The translations under genes were made by a program, and so were the position numbers. Positions 63,877-64,000 of a stretch of DNA of 64,000 bases are shown piece after piece. Source of the stretch: Verrucomicrobiota bacterium (lineage in GTDB: Bacteria > Verrucomicrobiota > Verrucomicrobiia > Opitutales > Puniceicoccaceae). Under the pieces are notes generated by a model. The model saw only the letters and a list, made by a program, of their open reading frames with translations, did not search any database and was not told where the DNA came from. Every line of letters begins with the position of its first letter. Position 1 is the first letter of the stretch. Location: the NCBI GenBank assembly GCA_038744685.1, contig JBCDMB010000003.1, positions 203,404 through 267,403 on the forward strand. Reading direction: 5' to 3'.

Positions 63877-64000
63877 GGTTTATCAGGAGCGTGGGAGCGC
63901 TAGACTGATAAACCTATGCAAAGACCCACATCATCTACATTAGACAATAAGAACGCACTGCCCTCAGTGATCAAGCTCGCTATCGACGTGCATGCGTCGA
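63877..64000 (+). mobile_element. Left end of an IS110-like element, cut by window edge
   Basis: GGTTTATCAG (63877-63886) is the exact complement of CTGATAAACC (63905-63914), a hairpin that ends just before the transposase ATG at 63916. A wider pair (GATGA near 63866, TCATC near 63931) would enclose the start codon. The element's true left boundary is not known; it may lie further left and include the paired repeats. Confidence 0.5.
63916..64000 (+). CDS. IS110-like transposase, N-terminus only
   Basis: Twenty-eight codons are visible, ending PSVIKLAIDVHAS. The hydrophobic-IDVH pattern fits the first catalytic Asp of the RuvC-like DEDD domain of IS110-family transposases, which work with a bridge RNA from the element's non-coding end. 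The rest lies beyond the window. With so few residues the call is tentative. Confidence 0.55.
   Translation, partial: MQRPTSSTLDNKNALPSVIKLAIDVHAS

Overview
The window reads as chromosomal DNA of a diderm, LPS-making bacterium, most likely a member of Verrucomicrobiota, class Opitutia (Opitutae). This is an inference. Supporting traits are a full Lpt export set (LptC-, LptA- and LptB-like), HprK with a free HPr, a CdsA with the diverged IPGIGG motif, a PEP-CTERM protein, dodecin, separate GltX and GlnS, menaquinone genes, and a moderate GC content with many GTG starts and ATGA/GTGA overlaps. Nearly all of it looks like ordinary single-copy core genome. Mobile DNA is limited to one complete insertion sequence at 57.6-59.0 kb and the left end of an IS110-like element cut by the right edge of the window.

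Layout. 0-7 kb: the end of an MsbA-like exporter, then rpoZ, smpB, thrB, trmL; divergent pdxH; lptC-lptA-lptB-hprK. 7-9.4 kb: an AT-rich gap with clustered DnaA boxes (candidate oriC), dnaA, and a coupled gene of unknown function. 9.5-13.6 kb: two tRNAs, a degenerate VWA-type membrane protein coupled to a DUF374 acyltransferase, HPr and dinB. 13.6-18.7 kb: an AspT-type transporter translationally coupled to a four-gene Mla-like lipid transport operon. 19-23 kb: a 1333-residue surface protein with an inverse-autotransporter barrel and a beta-helix passenger. 23-28.6 kb: small accessory enzymes, a PLP homeostasis protein, a LysR regulator, a transglutaminase-like protein and a thiamine-binding-like protein. 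28.6-31 kb: two tandem pilus retraction ATPases. 31-36.7 kb: cdsA, uppS, glnS, gltX and lexA. 36.7-45 kb: a PIN/Phd-type toxin-antitoxin pair, cysK, menC-menE-hemB and trpD-glmM. 45-48.7 kb: an outer-membrane barrel, an aminotransferase, dodecin and a flavodoxin-fold fusion. 48.9-55 kb: a sugar-acid catabolic block (SDR, gnd, KDG-kinase-like, Ldh2 family, 2-hydroxyacid dehydrogenase). 55-60 kb: a PEP-CTERM protein, small membrane proteins and an IS. 60-63.8 kb: tesA divergent from ybbA-ybbP, the same arrangement as in E. coli.

The most unusual non-coding signals are intergenic self-complementary repeats. Two loci carry convergent pairs of TGGAGGGAC-type hairpins with a REPIN-like layout. A third inverted pair of a different sequence lies next to the IS110-like end. 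Three hairpins are built from a roughly 6-nt AATCGN periodicity, each lying 3' of a minus-strand gene. The most unusual protein is the inverse-autotransporter-like protein, which has a very long disordered N-terminal part and a Ser/Thr-rich insertion in its barrel. I found no clear undescribed multi-gene system. The strongest candidates for new biology are the REPIN-like repeats with the IS110-like insertion, the dnaA-coupled unknown protein, and the degenerate VWA protein coupled to an acyltransferase.
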